A stretch of DNA of 64,000 nucleotides from Sutcliffiella horikoshii DSM 8719 (GCA_001648575.1 LQXN01000061.1:124001-188000); one strand, 5' to 3'; numbered from the stretch's first letter, positions 1-8,961 are shown. Numbers and translations: made by a program. Notes: generated from the letters alone by a model not told the origin.

Positions 1-330
1 GTGGAGGCAGCTGAAGATGTAAAAGAAATGATGATGTTAAAAGCAATGGACAAAACGAAACTGCCTTTATCTTTCCAGACCATTGTCGGTGCGGGGACGA
101 AAAAGGATCAGGTATATAATATCCCTGTAAAGAAACTTGGGTACCTGTACGCGTATAGTCCGGCTGTAAGTGAAAAAGGGAAGATTACTTACGGGGAAGT
201 GTACTTGGTTTTAAAAGGGAAGGAAATGAAGATTGTCGTGAAGAATGTGACGTCTCAAGGGATCGGGGCATGGATTCCTGTTCAGGACCATGTCAGCTTT
301 ATTTTTGCAGCTTCCGATCGTCCTAGATAA
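1..330 (+). CDS. yfkD: C-terminal part of a probable YfkD-family protein (5' end outside window)
   Basis: The frame is open from base 1 to the TAA at 328-330. The GTG at position 1 has no visible ribosome site, so it is probably an internal codon and the gene starts upstream of the window. The visible 109 residues are soluble, with no membrane segment, and contain a Gly-rich stretch (VGAGTKKDQ) and a closing IPVQDHVSF segment. I assign YfkD partly from recall of the family and partly because YfkAB, an SE1561-type protein and PdaA follow, as in the B. subtilis yfk/yfj region. YfkD proteins are secreted proteins of about 260 residues with unknown function. A terminator follows directly. The family call is an inference from a fragment. 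Confidence 0.55.
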   Translation: MEAAEDVKEMMMLKAMDKTKLPLSFQTIVGAGTKKDQVYNIPVKKLGYLYAYSPAVSEKGKITYGEVYLVLKGKEMKIVVKNVTSQGIGAWIPVQDHVSFIFAASDRPR

Positions 331-340
331 TAAAAATGGT

Positions 341-375
341 GCACCAGTCCTATTTTGGGAACTGGTGCTTTTTCG
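341..375 (+). terminator. Intrinsic terminator after the yfkD-like gene
   Basis: The arms GCACCAGT (341-348) and ACTGGTGC (361-368) form an 8-bp stem followed by a five-T run. A TATAAT at 377-382, 16 bp after TTGGGA at 355-360, could be a promoter for the next gene overlapping this terminator, but that is weak. Confidence 0.85.
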
Positions 376-566
376 TTATAATGGCAATGTGGAAAAAACG
401 AGATTATTTTCCCAGTTTCATACTCATTACTAAACGGGTACTGATGTATTACGAAGACTTGCCTGATGTCCATCCACTTGTCGAAGAAAAAACCAACCAT
501 CGACCGTAACTTTTCCAGGCTTCAAGCGTCTTAAATAGTGAGAATGAAAAGGAGGTCATCAACAAC

Positions 567-890
567 ATGATGCACCTATTGTTATTGGTTCTGGGTTTGT
601 CGGTTTTGATAGGTATTGTTCGGACAATGGTTTCGGTTGAAATGAGGCAAAAGCCATCGAATATAGAAAATGAGGAAAAACACCATGCCATCCTTCTTAT
701 CTGGGGAATGGGAATTATTTTTCTGATGTTGTTCATTCCTTATCAAGCATGGAAGCTAGCTGGCAGCTCCCTTGGCTGGGATGGTGCCCTTATCGTGGGC
801 TCAAGCCTTATGGCAATCATGCTGTTTTGTTTAAGTGCCTATTCCATCTTCAAAGGAAGAAGCCTCCGATCAAAGATACCTTCTATATAA
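567..890 (+). CDS. Small three-helix membrane protein, unknown function
   Basis: A 107-residue protein starting at ATG 567, with ATG 570 as a near-equal alternative, behind AAAAGGAGGT at 547-556. There are three hydrophobic segments at about residues 1-19, 42-62 and 73-94. A short charged linker lies after the first and a basic tail (KGRSLRSK) ends the protein, so it is probably an integral membrane protein with a cytoplasmic C terminus. I do not recognise the family. It stands alone between a terminator and the convergent yfkAB gene, and probably shares the hairpin at 920-950 with it. Confidence 0.7.
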   Translation: MMHLLLLVLGLSVLIGIVRTMVSVEMRQKPSNIENEEKHHAILLIWGMGIIFLMLFIPYQAWKLAGSSLGWDGALIVGSSLMAIMLFCLSAYSIFKGRSLRSKIPSI

Positions 891-919
891 TTTGTGAAAA
901 AGAGCCTAATATATAAACA

Positions 920-950
920 AACGCCTGGGAATCCAATTGTCCCAGGCGTT
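920..950. terminator. Bidirectional terminator between convergent genes
   Basis: The perfect 11-bp arms AACGCCTGGGA (920-930) and TCCCAGGCGTT (940-950) flank a 9-nt loop. The minus-strand copy lies directly after the yfkAB stop and runs into TTTGTTTAT. The plus-strand side reads TTTCCTTATTTC. Confidence 0.85.
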
Positions 951-953
951 TCC

Positions 954-2078
954 TTATTTCGTCATCTTTGCTTCACGCACCGTAAAATCCAACTTTGGAT
1001 AGTACGCACTCTTCACCAATATATTTGGACCAAGGCAGGCAACCGACGGACAATGGCAGTCCAACTCTTTTGCAATGGATGTCTCTTTCCATTTCTCGTA
1101 TGCAGAAGGCAAGTCTGTGGTCTGGATATTTCCAAGAGGAGGGGTATCTCCAAAATCTGTGACAATGATGTCCCCGTTGAAAATATTCACATTTAAACGG
1201 GAGCGGCCATCAGGATCATTACGGACCGTTACATTCTTTGCCTTATACACTCGTTCAAGTAATGCTCTGTCTTCAGGGTTATCACTGCAAGGGTAGAACG
1301 GCAACGTGCCAAACAGCATCCACGTGCTTTCATCCCGCATATCCAGCAACCGGTGTATCGCATCACGCATCTCCTCAAGTGTCAAAACCTCCATGCCACT
1401 GGCAAAATCGCTAGGGTACATAGGATGCACCTCATGCCTTTGACAGTTCATCTCCTCAACTATCTGTTTATGGATATGCTCAATATGAGGCAGTGTCCGT
1501 TTGTTCAGCATCGTCTCTGCTGATACAATAACGCCGGCAGCAGTCAAGGCCTTCGAATTTTCAATCATCCGCTCAAAGTATCTCGCACGCTGCTCATACG
1601 TAGGTTTGCGGTCCATCATTGCAAAACCGCCCTCAACAAAGTCATCCATCGTGCCCCAGTTATGAGAAATATGCAGTACATCGAGGTAAGGAATGATTTT
1701 CTCGTATCTTGCCAATTCTAAGGTTAAGTTCGAATTGATTTGTGTACGCACTCCGCGTTCGTGCGCATATTTTAACAAAGGCACGACATATTCGTTCACC
1801 GACTTCATGCTCATCATCGGTTCGCCACCAGTTATGCTGATGGAACGAAGGCGTGGGATTTCATCGAGGCGTTGAACTAGCAACTCTATCGGTAATGCTT
1901 TAGGATCCTTTGGTTGTAACGTATATCCAACAGCACAGTGTTCACAACGCATGTTACATAGAGTCGTCGTTGTAAACTCTACGTTTGTAAGCTCCATCTG
2001 GCCGTATTCTTTTACATCTAAGTAAGCTTCCCATGGGTCGTAGGAAGGGGTTATTGGTGGTAGTATGGTTGTCTTCAT
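954..2078 (-). CDS. yfkAB: Radical SAM/CxCxxxxC protein YfkAB
   Basis: A radical S-adenosylmethionine enzyme of about 374 residues; the substrate is unknown to me. The cluster motif CNMRCEHC lies at about residues 41-48 and binds the 4Fe-4S cluster that cleaves SAM. A SAM-contact motif ITGGEP follows at about residues 85-90. The C terminus carries CHCPSVAC at about 341-348, the CxCxxxxC signature that names this family, presumably an auxiliary metal site. In B. subtilis the locus is described as yfkA plus yfkB; here one frame covers both. I place the start at the ATG ending at 2078, because AAGGAG (2085-2090) lies inside the longer frame and spaces well to this ATG. The ATG at 2081 is the near alternative. 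Confidence 0.9.
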   Translation of the reverse strand: MKTTILPPITPSYDPWEAYLDVKEYGQMELTNVEFTTTTLCNMRCEHCAVGYTLQPKDPKALPIELLVQRLDEIPRLRSISITGGEPMMSMKSVNEYVVPLLKYAHERGVRTQINSNLTLELARYEKIIPYLDVLHISHNWGTMDDFVEGGFAMMDRKPTYEQRARYFERMIENSKALTAAGVIVSAETMLNKRTLPHIEHIHKQIVEEMNCQRHEVHPMYPSDFASGMEVLTLEEMRDAIHRLLDMRDESTWMLFGTLPFYPCSDNPEDRALLERVYKAKNVTVRNDPDGRSRLNVNIFNGDIIVTDFGDTPPLGNIQTTDLPSAYEKWKETSIAKELDCHCPSVACLGPNILVKSAYYPKLDFTVREAKMTK

Positions 2079-2228
2079 CATAAACTCCTTTATCAAAAAA
2101 CCTTACCCTTCATTGTAGCATGATTTGTGGGATTGCAGGACCTGAATTTTCTTAGGAGGTTGCCTGAATAGCGGCAGTGCGGTAGTATAAAGGAAAACTT
2201 ACAGGAATGACAGAAAGGTGCGATTATA

Positions 2229-2411
2229 ATGGGCAAAGCAACAGAAAATAAAGATTCCCAAGTCGATTACTTAAAAAATAGATTGAATATGTTTTTGGAG
2301 GTCGTGGATTCGCTGGACCCGGAATCAACGGATGTGGAAGACATCGACCGCCTGATCCAGATGCTTGATGATTTGGAAGGGAAGTATAACCAATTTAAGA
2401 AGGATTGGTAA
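2229..2411 (+). CDS. SE1561-family small protein (YfjT position)
   Basis: A 60-residue acidic helical protein with the sequence pattern I associate with the SE1561 family (a core of the type DVEDIDRLIQMLDDLE). It has no membrane segment or cysteine. The start ATG follows AGAAAGGTG at about 2213-2221. It lies between yfkAB and the fumarase/pdaA genes, where Bacillus genomes commonly carry such a gene; B. subtilis yfjT occupies this place. The function is unknown. The dispersed element that follows sits in what was its terminator. Confidence 0.8.
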   Translation: MGKATENKDSQVDYLKNRLNMFLEVVDSLDPESTDVEDIDRLIQMLDDLEGKYNQFKKDW

Positions 2412-2433
2412 AATGAGGGAATTGTCCTTTTTG

Positions 2434-2651
2434 AATGGGCACTTCAGACTGTTGACAAACGAGTTAGGATAACTGTTGGAACAGTTGATCTTCGTTCCAG
2501 GCGCTTCGCTTGCTTACGGGCGGTCGGGGAGCCCCTTTTTTACGGGGTCTCCCATGTCCCTTCCTCCCGCGGGCGTCTGCGCGCCTTCCACTACGATCAA
2601 CTAGAGATTCATATCATCTTTAAGCTTTGTCTACACACTGAAGTGCCCATT
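2434..2651 (-). repeat. Dispersed terminator-associated element, copy A, with its flanking arms
   Basis: The element proper is 2445-2640 (196 bp). On the minus strand it begins CAGTGTGTAGACAAAG and ends TTTGTCAACAGTCTG, giving imperfect terminal inverted repeats (12 of 15 positions). It shares an internal GTTGATC...GATCAAC pair and a GC-rich CGCGGG core with copies B and D. Its middle differs: a GGAGACCCC...GGGGCTCC hairpin replaces the segment found in B and D. It is bracketed by 11-bp arms, AATGGGCACTT (2434-2444) and AAGTGCCCATT (2641-2651). Removing the element would bring the arms together as an ordinary terminator between the convergent genes on either side. It has no coding capacity. 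Confidence 0.85.
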
Positions 2652-2667
2652 TTGAATTAACACTTTT

Positions 2668-3564
2668 TCAAAATAGTTTCGCTTTCTTATAGACACTCAT
2701 CAACTCTTCGATCGGAACACCATCAATCTTCATCCCGGAAATGTCGCAAGCATTAATTTCCACATCAGCCATGGTACAATTATTAAATCTGGTCCCAATT
2801 AATTCACAACGGTCAAAACTTACTGGAGCACCTTCCACGGTCGTATCGCTGAACGCCACACCACTCATCTCGACATGCTTAATCCTACTACCTGACAAAT
2901 TCAAATCAGCCATTAATGTATCGCGAAAATTGATGTTTTGAAACTTTGCGGCACCTAGATTAATGTTGCTGAAATGAGCGCCGGATAGAGTACTATTGCA
3001 AAAAGCACTGTCTGCTAAGTTGGCCTGATAGAAGGTTGCTCCTCCCAGATCACATGATTCAAATTCCTTATCCACAGCCACTCCGTCATGAATGCGCTTG
3101 ATGAATCCCACCTCATCCACTGTTTCAAAGGTACGTGTAAAGCCCATCTTTTCGTAAAAGTGAAGGTTTCCTTTTTGTCTTTGGGAGGTTTCCAAATCCC
3201 ACGTCATCACAGAGGAATGTGCTTCTTCCACGATCCGAATCACTTCAGAACCTAAGCCCTTCCCTTGCAAAACAGGGTCTATAAAAATTCGATCAATCCT
3301 TCCAAAGCGATTCCCTGTCAGCGTTAAAATGATACCGCCTATAAGTTGTCCTTCTAGCATGATTTTGTAATAGACAAGCTCTTCAATCATATACCGTGTA
3401 GTGTGAAGGGAGTCATATCCGGGCGGCTGGATGTTATAATCCACCACAGGCGAGTCAAGTGCACCAAGCCATGTGCGAGCTTCCTCATCAAAAGTTTTCT
3501 TCATGATAGCAGTCAAGTGTTCTGCGTCTTCGAGTCGTGCAGGTGATAGTGTAATCTGTGTCAT
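2668..3564 (-). CDS. GNAT acetyltransferase fused to a pentapeptide-repeat domain
   Basis: A protein of 298 residues from the ATG ending at 3564, preceded by GAGAGGT with good spacing. Residues about 1-155 are a GNAT N-acetyltransferase fold with the acetyl-CoA loop QGKGLGSEV and a terminal FYEKMGFTRTF strand. From about residue 165 to 290 the chain turns into pentapeptide-like repeats of the A(D/N)Lxx type (CDLGGATF, ANLADSAF, STLSGAHF, INLGAAKF, LNLSGSRI). These are expected to fold as a right-handed quadrilateral beta-helix. Pentapeptide proteins can mimic DNA or act as scaffolds, but the acetyl acceptor cannot be read from the sequence. The gene is convergent with the SE1561 gene across element copy A. 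Confidence 0.85.
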   Translation of the reverse strand: MTQITLSPARLEDAEHLTAIMKKTFDEEARTWLGALDSPVVDYNIQPPGYDSLHTTRYMIEELVYYKIMLEGQLIGGIILTLTGNRFGRIDRIFIDPVLQGKGLGSEVIRIVEEAHSSVMTWDLETSQRQKGNLHFYEKMGFTRTFETVDEVGFIKRIHDGVAVDKEFESCDLGGATFYQANLADSAFCNSTLSGAHFSNINLGAAKFQNINFRDTLMADLNLSGSRIKHVEMSGVAFSDTTVEGAPVSFDRCELIGTRFNNCTMADVEINACDISGMKIDGVPIEELMSVYKKAKLF

Positions 3565-3747
3565 GTTGGTACCTCTCATCTCTCAAGTCTTTATTTTTCA
3601 CTTTACCACAAAAAACCAATTCAGATCAGGGTTTTTGTGGAATCGGTTACAAAGTGCTTTATCCTTCTATTTAGAACAAGTATAATGAAGGTTGTATAAA
3701 AGAAACGTAGATGACTTTTCAACTGGGGATAGGAGAGGGAGCTTAAG

Positions 3748-5289
3748 ATGAATAAATTATATGAAAGCATGTATGACTTGATTGTGGAAACCTCTACAAA
3801 ATTGCCTAAAGATGTGCGACGTGCAATCGCAAAGGCTAAGCTAAGCGAGAGTGCCGGGACACGTGCAGCGATGTCACTTGCTACGATCACTAATAACATA
3901 ACGATGGCGGATGAGAAAGTGTCCCCGATTTGCCAGGACACAGGACTTCCGACATTTAAAATTAAAACACCTGTTGGCGTAAACCAGCTGGAAATAAAAA
4001 AGGTAATCAAAGAAGCGATTGTGCAGGCAACCAAAGATGGAAAGCTTCGCCCGAACTCTGTTGACTCCTTAACCGGTGCGAACAGCGGGGACAACCTTGG
4101 CGATGGTGTGCCTGTCATCAAATTCGAGCAGTGGGAAGAGGATTACATTGATGCTCGTCTTATTTTAAAAGGAGGCGGCTGTGAGAACAAGAATATCCAA
4201 TACAGCTTGCCATGTGAACTTGAGGGTCTTGGTCGTGCTGGCCGTGATCTTGATGGTATCCGCAAGTGTGTCATGCATTCTGTATATCAGGCACAGGGAC
4301 AGGGCTGTAGCGCCGGCGTCATCGGTGTTGGAATCGGTGGCGACCGTACTTCCGGGTATGAGCTTGCAAAAGAACAACTTTTCCGCAGCCTAGATGATGA
4401 GAACAAGTTACCGGAGTTAAAAGAGCTGGAAGAGTATGTGATGGAAAATGCCAATAAACTTGGTATCGGGACGATGGGATTCGGTGGCGAAACAACATTG
4501 CTTGGCTGTAAGGTTGGCGTTGCGCATCGAATTCCAGCGAGTTTCTTTGTTTCTGTCGCGTACAATTGCTGGGCATATCGCCGCCTAGGGGTGAAAATCA
4601 GCCCGGAAACAGGTGAGATTAACGAGTGGTTGTATCAAGAGGGGGAAATGATCGACTTCTCCAAAGAGATAGCTGAACAAGAAGAAGTTGCGGCAACTTC
4701 TGAAGCTAGTGAAATCGTCCTCGAAGCACCGATTACAGAAGAGGAAATCCGCTCTCTGAAAGTGGGAGACGTAGTACGCATCAACGGCAGAATGTTTACG
4801 GGCCGTGACGCGATCCATAAGCACTTGAGTGACAATGACGCTCCAGTTGATCTAGACGGTCAAATCATTTACCACTGTGGACCGGTGATGCTGAAGGATG
4901 AGGAAGGAAACTGGCATGTCAAAGCAGCGGGACCGACGACAAGTATCCGTGAGGAGCCTTACCAAGGGGATATCATGAAGCGATTCGGCATCCGCGCTGT
5001 CATGGGTAAAGGCGGAATGGGTGCAAAAACGCTAAAGGCGTTGGAAGAGCACGGTGGCGTTTACTTGAATGCAATCGGCGGTGCGGCACAATATTATGCC
5101 GACTGTATCAAGGGTGTCGACGGGGTGGATCTGATGGAGTTTGGTATTCCAGAAGCAATGTGGCATTTGAATGTGGAAGGCTTTACGGCGGTTGTTACAA
5201 TGGATTCCCATGGCAACAGCTTGCATGCCGATGTAGAGAAGTCTTCTTTAGAGAAGCTTGCTCAGTTTAAGGATAGAGTGTTTAATTAA
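3748..5289 (+). CDS. fumA: Class I (iron-sulfur) fumarate hydratase
   Basis: Interconverts fumarate and malate in the TCA cycle. It is 513 residues long, the size of one-chain class I fumarases in which the alpha (N-terminal, about 1-300) and beta (C-terminal, about 330-510) parts are fused. ICQDTG carries Cys62; Cys145, Cys187 and Cys254 are further candidate 4Fe-4S ligands. The beta part includes INGRMFTGRDAIHK and GPTTSIREEPYQ, and KGGMG near residue 417. The start ATG follows GGAGAGGGAG. The family is oxygen-sensitive and unrelated to the class II FumC enzyme. The gene stands alone with its own terminator; a TATAAT at 3681-3686 may be its -10 box but no good -35 is seen. Confidence 0.93.
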   Translation: MNKLYESMYDLIVETSTKLPKDVRRAIAKAKLSESAGTRAAMSLATITNNITMADEKVSPICQDTGLPTFKIKTPVGVNQLEIKKVIKEAIVQATKDGKLRPNSVDSLTGANSGDNLGDGVPVIKFEQWEEDYIDARLILKGGGCENKNIQYSLPCELEGLGRAGRDLDGIRKCVMHSVYQAQGQGCSAGVIGVGIGGDRTSGYELAKEQLFRSLDDENKLPELKELEEYVMENANKLGIGTMGFGGETTLLGCKVGVAHRIPASFFVSVAYNCWAYRRLGVKISPETGEINEWLYQEGEMIDFSKEIAEQEEVAATSEASEIVLEAPITEEEIRSLKVGDVVRINGRMFTGRDAIHKHLSDNDAPVDLDGQIIYHCGPVMLKDEEGNWHVKAAGPTTSIREEPYQGDIMKRFGIRAVMGKGGMGAKTLKALEEHGGVYLNAIGGAAQYYADCIKGVDGVDLMEFGIPEAMWHLNVEGFTAVVTMDSHGNSLHADVEKSSLEKLAQFKDRVFN

Positions 5290-5303
5290 TTCAGAAGAAT
5301 GGC

Positions 5304-5339
5304 GGTTCGGTGACCTATGTGGTTGCCGAACTTTTTTTA
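5304..5339 (+). terminator. Terminator after the fumarase gene
   Basis: GTTCGG (5305-5310) pairs with CCGAAC (5326-5331), extended by an inner ACC/GGT pair, followed by seven T residues. Confidence 0.85.
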
Positions 5340-5462
5340 TACGGAAATGAACGTGTCATTATTTCCCGGTAAATGTCGATTGGCATGTATTACGGTTGTT
5401 ACGGACAGTAAATGGTTTCTTTCTTTTGGTTGTTTTTATCGTTTATCCGCATGTATTTGCCC

Positions 5463-5606
5463 TCACTCGAACAGTATTTCCGGGTCATCCGACGGTAAGT
5501 TAATCTCTGGCACAACTATTCCACAATGTTCTATGAAATTCCTGCCCATCTTATACTCAACTGGAAAACAATGCACCGTATCAATCCATTGATATATACG
5601 AAACAT
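5463..5606 (-). CDS. Possible 47-residue small ORF in the 5340-5647 gap
   Basis: The 308-bp gap between the fumarase terminator and pdaA holds no confident gene. On the minus strand an ATG ending at 5606 opens a 47-codon frame with a protein-like composition, two cysteines and an acidic end (PSDDPEILFE). No ribosome site precedes it and I recognise no family, so this may be chance. The longer plus-strand frame across the same bases (5317-5592) begins inside the terminator and is not supported. The pdaA promoter should also lie here, but I see no clear box. Confidence 0.2.
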   Translation of the reverse strand: MFRIYQWIDTVHCFPVEYKMGRNFIEHCGIVVPEINLPSDDPEILFE

Positions 5607-5647
5607 ACTATTAGCTAGGAATATTAGAAGGGAGGAATGAAATAATC

Positions 5648-6463
5648 ATGCGAAAAATATTCAAAATCATTATGATTACTGCTATTGCACTTTTGTTAAT
5701 TCCGCAACTTAGTCAAGCCGGAAACTATTCTGCCACAACGCTCCACTGGGGATTTAAAAAAAGTCAGAACCACCAACCGCCTGATGCAGGTCAAAAATAC
5801 AATGAACTTTTAAAAAAACATAATGCTTTCTATCTTGGTGATACAAGCAAAAAGGAAATATTCCTTACTTTTGATAACGGCTATGAAAATGGATACACCG
5901 CGAAAGTCCTTGATGTACTAAAAAAGAAAAAAGTACCTGCAGCCTTTTTTGTCACAGGATATTATCTTAAGGACCAGCCTGAGTTAGTTAAGAGGATGGT
6001 CAATGAAGGGCATATTGTCGGCAACCATAGCTGGCATCATCCCGATATGACACAAGTAAACGATGTCCGGTTCAAAAAAGAGCTCGATATGATCAAAGAC
6101 GAATACAAGAAAATCACCGGTTTGGAGAACATGACGTACATGAGGCCACCACGTGGTACATTCAGTGACAGATCATTGGCATTAGCGAATCAAATGGGCT
6201 ATCAGCACGTTTTCTGGTCCCTTGCATATGTTGATTGGAACACCGACCAGCAAAGAGGCTGGAAATATGCTTATGACAATATCATGGCTCAGATCCATCC
6301 AGGTGCAATCCTTTTGCTCCATTCAGTCTCCAAAGACAATGCCGATGCAATGGAAAGGGTGATTGAGGACCTTCAGGAACAGGGATACGTATTCAAAAGC
6401 CTTGATGAACTTGGTGCTCAACATACTATTCCCAATCCTATTTTACTTATACAGGAAAACTGA
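5648..6463 (+). CDS. pdaA: Delta-lactam-biosynthetic de-N-acetylase PdaA
   Basis: A polysaccharide deacetylase (NodB-like, CE4) of 271 residues with an N-terminal signal sequence (about 1-24, cleavage near LSQAG). The metal-binding and catalytic motifs are TFDNGYE (Asp76) and HSWHHPD (His127, His131), followed by RPPRGTFSDR and LLLHSVS. PdaA removes the acetyl group of N-acetylmuramic acid in spore cortex peptidoglycan, a step towards muramic delta-lactam, which germination enzymes need. The chain length, the FDNGYENG motif and the yfk/yfj neighbourhood all favour PdaA over other deacetylases. The ribosome site GGGAGG lies about 12 nt before the ATG, a rather wide spacing. Confidence 0.9.
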   Translation: MRKIFKIIMITAIALLLIPQLSQAGNYSATTLHWGFKKSQNHQPPDAGQKYNELLKKHNAFYLGDTSKKEIFLTFDNGYENGYTAKVLDVLKKKKVPAAFFVTGYYLKDQPELVKRMVNEGHIVGNHSWHHPDMTQVNDVRFKKELDMIKDEYKKITGLENMTYMRPPRGTFSDRSLALANQMGYQHVFWSLAYVDWNTDQQRGWKYAYDNIMAQIHPGAILLLHSVSKDNADAMERVIEDLQEQGYVFKSLDELGAQHTIPNPILLIQEN

Positions 6464-6492
6464 CTCCCTTGCTTTTTGCATAGGAGTTTTTT
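6463..6492 (+). terminator. Weak terminator after pdaA
   Basis: ACTCC (6463-6467) and GGAGT (6483-6487) form a short stem with an inner TGC/GCA pair, followed by TTTTT. It overlaps the pdaA stop codon. Confidence 0.6.
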
Positions 6493-6523
6493 GCTTGCGT
6501 TCATTTGTCCCCATTCCCCGTGT

Positions 6524-6552
6524 TTGGCAACACACCAGAAAGCCGTTATAAT
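6524..6552 (+). promoter_or_regulatory. SigA-type promoter for the yfjP-yfjO pair
   Basis: TTGGCA (6524-6529), a 17-bp spacer, then a perfect TATAAT (6547-6552), about 30 bp upstream of the coding start. No operator is evident. Confidence 0.75.
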
Positions 6553-6582
6553 TGGGACAGTATATGAAGGACGGTGGGGAAA

Positions 6583-7464
6583 TTGGTTAAAATAAAGATA
6601 GAGGGACCATATGATTTTGACAGGGTGTTGCAACGGTTATCCATTGACCCTTTAATGGTCATCAATAAAAAAGAACGCGCTGTTAAAGTTCCGATGTACC
6701 AAGGAATGACACCGATTGTCGTTAAGGTCCAGGCAACAGGTACGAAGCAGGAACCTGCCTTTGAACTAACAAGTACCACAAACTTGACAGACACTGACGT
6801 CAAACATATCAAGGCAATATTCCAATGGGACAAGCCTCTTCAAGAAATCGGGGATCATTTTTCGAAAACAGATCTCGCACACATTTTTCAAGAGCACGAA
6901 GGGACGCCGCTTGTACTGGATTTTGACTTGTACCATTGCCTCATGAAATGCATTATCCATCAGCAAGTGAACATGAAATTCGCTCACACATTGACACAAC
7001 GTTTTGTTCACACATTCGGTTTTGAACAAGAGGGAGTCTGGTTTTATCCAAAGCCCGCAGACGTTGCTAAACTTGATTATGAACAGGTCACAGAACTTAA
7101 GATGAGTCGCCGCAAAGCGGAATATATTATAGATACATCGAAACTGATTGCCCAGGGGGAGTTGCCACTTTACAAACTGGACCAAAAAACAGATGAAGAA
7201 ATTCTTAAAGAATTAGTGAAAATAAGGGGAATCGGACCATGGACCGTCCAAAACCTGCTTCTGTTTGGACTAGGCAGGCCAAATCTATTTCCCGTCGCAG
7301 ATATCGGCATCCAGAATGCACTGAAAAAATTAAAAGGACTCGACCAAAAGCCAACTGTCCTGCAAATGCAGGAGTGGGCAAAGGACTGGGAACCATATTT
7401 AAGTTATGCGTCCCTTTACCTATGGAGAAGCATCGAACCGCAAGTTGAGGAGTTAACGAAATGA
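6583..7464 (+). CDS. yfjP: DNA-3-methyladenine glycosylase II, AlkA-type (YfjP)
   Basis: A base-excision repair enzyme of the HhH-GPD superfamily that removes alkylated purines. The last half carries the helix-hairpin-helix [10 protein letters not shown] followed by PVADIGIQ, whose Asp (about residue 240) is the expected catalytic acid. The N-terminal 100 residues match the AlkA N-terminal domain in size. There is no Fe-S cysteine loop after the GPD motif, as in AlkA and unlike Nth/MutY. Two starts are possible: GTG at 6574 (AAGG only 3 nt away) and TTG at 6583 (behind GGTGGGG). I chose TTG, also with short spacing, so this is uncertain by three codons. The stop overlaps the next start (ATGA at 7461-7464), so the two are translationally coupled. 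Confidence 0.88.
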   Translation: MVKIKIEGPYDFDRVLQRLSIDPLMVINKKERAVKVPMYQGMTPIVVKVQATGTKQEPAFELTSTTNLTDTDVKHIKAIFQWDKPLQEIGDHFSKTDLAHIFQEHEGTPLVLDFDLYHCLMKCIIHQQVNMKFAHTLTQRFVHTFGFEQEGVWFYPKPADVAKLDYEQVTELKMSRRKAEYIIDTSKLIAQGELPLYKLDQKTDEEILKELVKIRGIGPWTVQNLLLFGLGRPNLFPVADIGIQNALKKLKGLDQKPTVLQMQEWAKDWEPYLSYASLYLWRSIEPQVEELTK

Positions 7465-8861
7465 AAACGAAAAAACCTTATAACAAGCAACAATCCAGTG
7501 TGGATATGAAAGTGGGGCAAACTTTTCCGCTAACAATCAAGCGCCTTGGAATCAATGGGGAAGGTGTGGGATATTTTAAAAAGCAAGTTGTATTTGTCCC
7601 TGGTGCATTACCTGATGAAGTGGTAGTGGCGGAAGTGACAGACGTTAAGAATAAGTTCGCAGAAGCGAAAATCAAGAAAATCAGAAGCAAATCCCCCCAT
7701 CGCATCACACCGCCATGTCCGATTTATGAGCAATGCGGAGGTTGTCAGCTGCAGCATCTTCAATATGAGCAACAGCTGCTGCTTAAACGTGATATTCTCA
7801 TACAGTCACTGGAACGTCATACAAAACTGAATGTGAGTAAACTCGACATCAAACCGACCATCGGCATGGAAGACCCATGGAATTATCGAAACAAAAGCCA
7901 GTTCCAGGTCGGCAAACAGAAAGAAAAAGTCATCGCAGGCCTATATGGTGCCAACTCTCATAAACTGATTGATATCGAAAATTGCATCGTCCAACATAGT
8001 GCCACAACGGAAGTAACCAATACCGTCAAAAAGATTCTTGAGGACTTCAACATCCCGGTTCAAAATGAAAAGAAGGGGCAACCATCCGTCCGTACCATCA
8101 TGGCCAGAGTCGGTTTTTCTACAGAGGAAATTCAGGTTGTACTTATTACTACGGAGGAGAAATTGCCCCGTAAACAGTTGGTGGTCGAAGAGATCCAAAG
8201 GCGCCTGCCGAAAGTGAAGAGCATCATGCAAAATGTAAACGGCAAAAAGACCTCACTCATTTTTGGTGAGGAAACTTTTCACTTGAGCGGAGAAAAAGTG
8301 ATTCAGGAAACGCTTGGGGATGTTTCGTTTGAATTGAGTGCACGTGCATTCTTCCAGCTGAATCCAGTACAAACGATCAAGCTGTATGACCTTGTAAAGA
8401 AAGCTGCTCGATTGACAGGGAAGGAAAAGGTGGTAGATGCATACTGTGGTGTCGGCACCATCGGTCTGTGGCTGGCCCCAGATGCTAAAGAGGTGCGCGG
8501 GATGGACACCATCGCAGAATCCATCGATGACGCCAAGGAAAATGCCAAGCGCCACGGTTACACAAATATGAAATATGTAGCGGGCAAAGCCGAGAAATGG
8601 CTGCCTAAATGGGTGAAAGAAGGTTGGAGGCCCGACACAATCGTCGTGGACCCGCCTAGGACCGGACTTGATGAAACATTCATGAAGACAGTCCTTGATG
8701 TGGAACCGAAGAATTTTGTATACGTTTCCTGTAACCCATCCACACTTGCAAAGGATATCCAGTTCTTGAGCAAAAAATATAAAGTGGACTGGCTTCAGCC
8801 TGTGGATATGTTCCCTCAAACAAGTCATGTGGAAGTTGTCACGCGATTCATTTTAAAATAA
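7461..8861 (+). CDS. yfjO: RNA (uracil-5-)-methyltransferase, RlmD/RumA family (YfjO)
   Basis: A SAM-dependent m5U methyltransferase of 466 residues, probably acting on 23S rRNA. An N-terminal TRAM RNA-binding domain covers about residues 15-75. Cys86, Cys92 and Cys95 ([10 protein letters not shown]) with Cys175 make the expected 4Fe-4S site. The SAM-binding Rossmann motif is [11 protein letters not shown], then [10 protein letters not shown]. Cys424 in [10 protein letters not shown] is the catalytic nucleophile. B. subtilis has two such paralogues; the position after the AlkA-type gene matches yfjO. Which uridine is modified cannot be told from sequence. The ATG lies inside the end of yfjP and there is no separate promoter. 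Confidence 0.9.
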   Translation: MKTKKPYNKQQSSVDMKVGQTFPLTIKRLGINGEGVGYFKKQVVFVPGALPDEVVVAEVTDVKNKFAEAKIKKIRSKSPHRITPPCPIYEQCGGCQLQHLQYEQQLLLKRDILIQSLERHTKLNVSKLDIKPTIGMEDPWNYRNKSQFQVGKQKEKVIAGLYGANSHKLIDIENCIVQHSATTEVTNTVKKILEDFNIPVQNEKKGQPSVRTIMARVGFSTEEIQVVLITTEEKLPRKQLVVEEIQRRLPKVKSIMQNVNGKKTSLIFGEETFHLSGEKVIQETLGDVSFELSARAFFQLNPVQTIKLYDLVKKAARLTGKEKVVDAYCGVGTIGLWLAPDAKEVRGMDTIAESIDDAKENAKRHGYTNMKYVAGKAEKWLPKWVKEGWRPDTIVVDPPRTGLDETFMKTVLDVEPKNFVYVSCNPSTLAKDIQFLSKKYKVDWLQPVDMFPQTSHVEVVTRFILK

Positions 8862-8961
8862 GTCTATTTTTTAAACTTTGTTGCTTTCCATTTTTTTAAT
8901 CACCCTTTATAATACTTACAGTCATGTTCGGTATATATTTAACCTAAAGGAGGATATGTAT

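Noticed and set aside
381-509. 42-codon open frame (ATG 381 to TAA) between the first terminator and the membrane protein gene
   Set aside because: It begins at the end of the terminator, has no ribosome site, and the composition is not conserved-looking to me. A real small protein cannot be excluded.
3621-4121. 166-codon frame opposite the fumarase start
   Set aside because: Antisense shadow that runs through the fumarase promoter and ribosome site.
5317-5592. 91-codon plus-strand frame after the fumarase gene
   Set aside because: It starts inside the fumarase terminator, lacks a ribosome site and is cysteine- and histidine-rich in a random manner.
8253-8828. 191-codon frame opposite the RNA methyltransferase gene
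   Set aside because: A shadow of the real gene on the other strand, without ribosome site or family resemblance.
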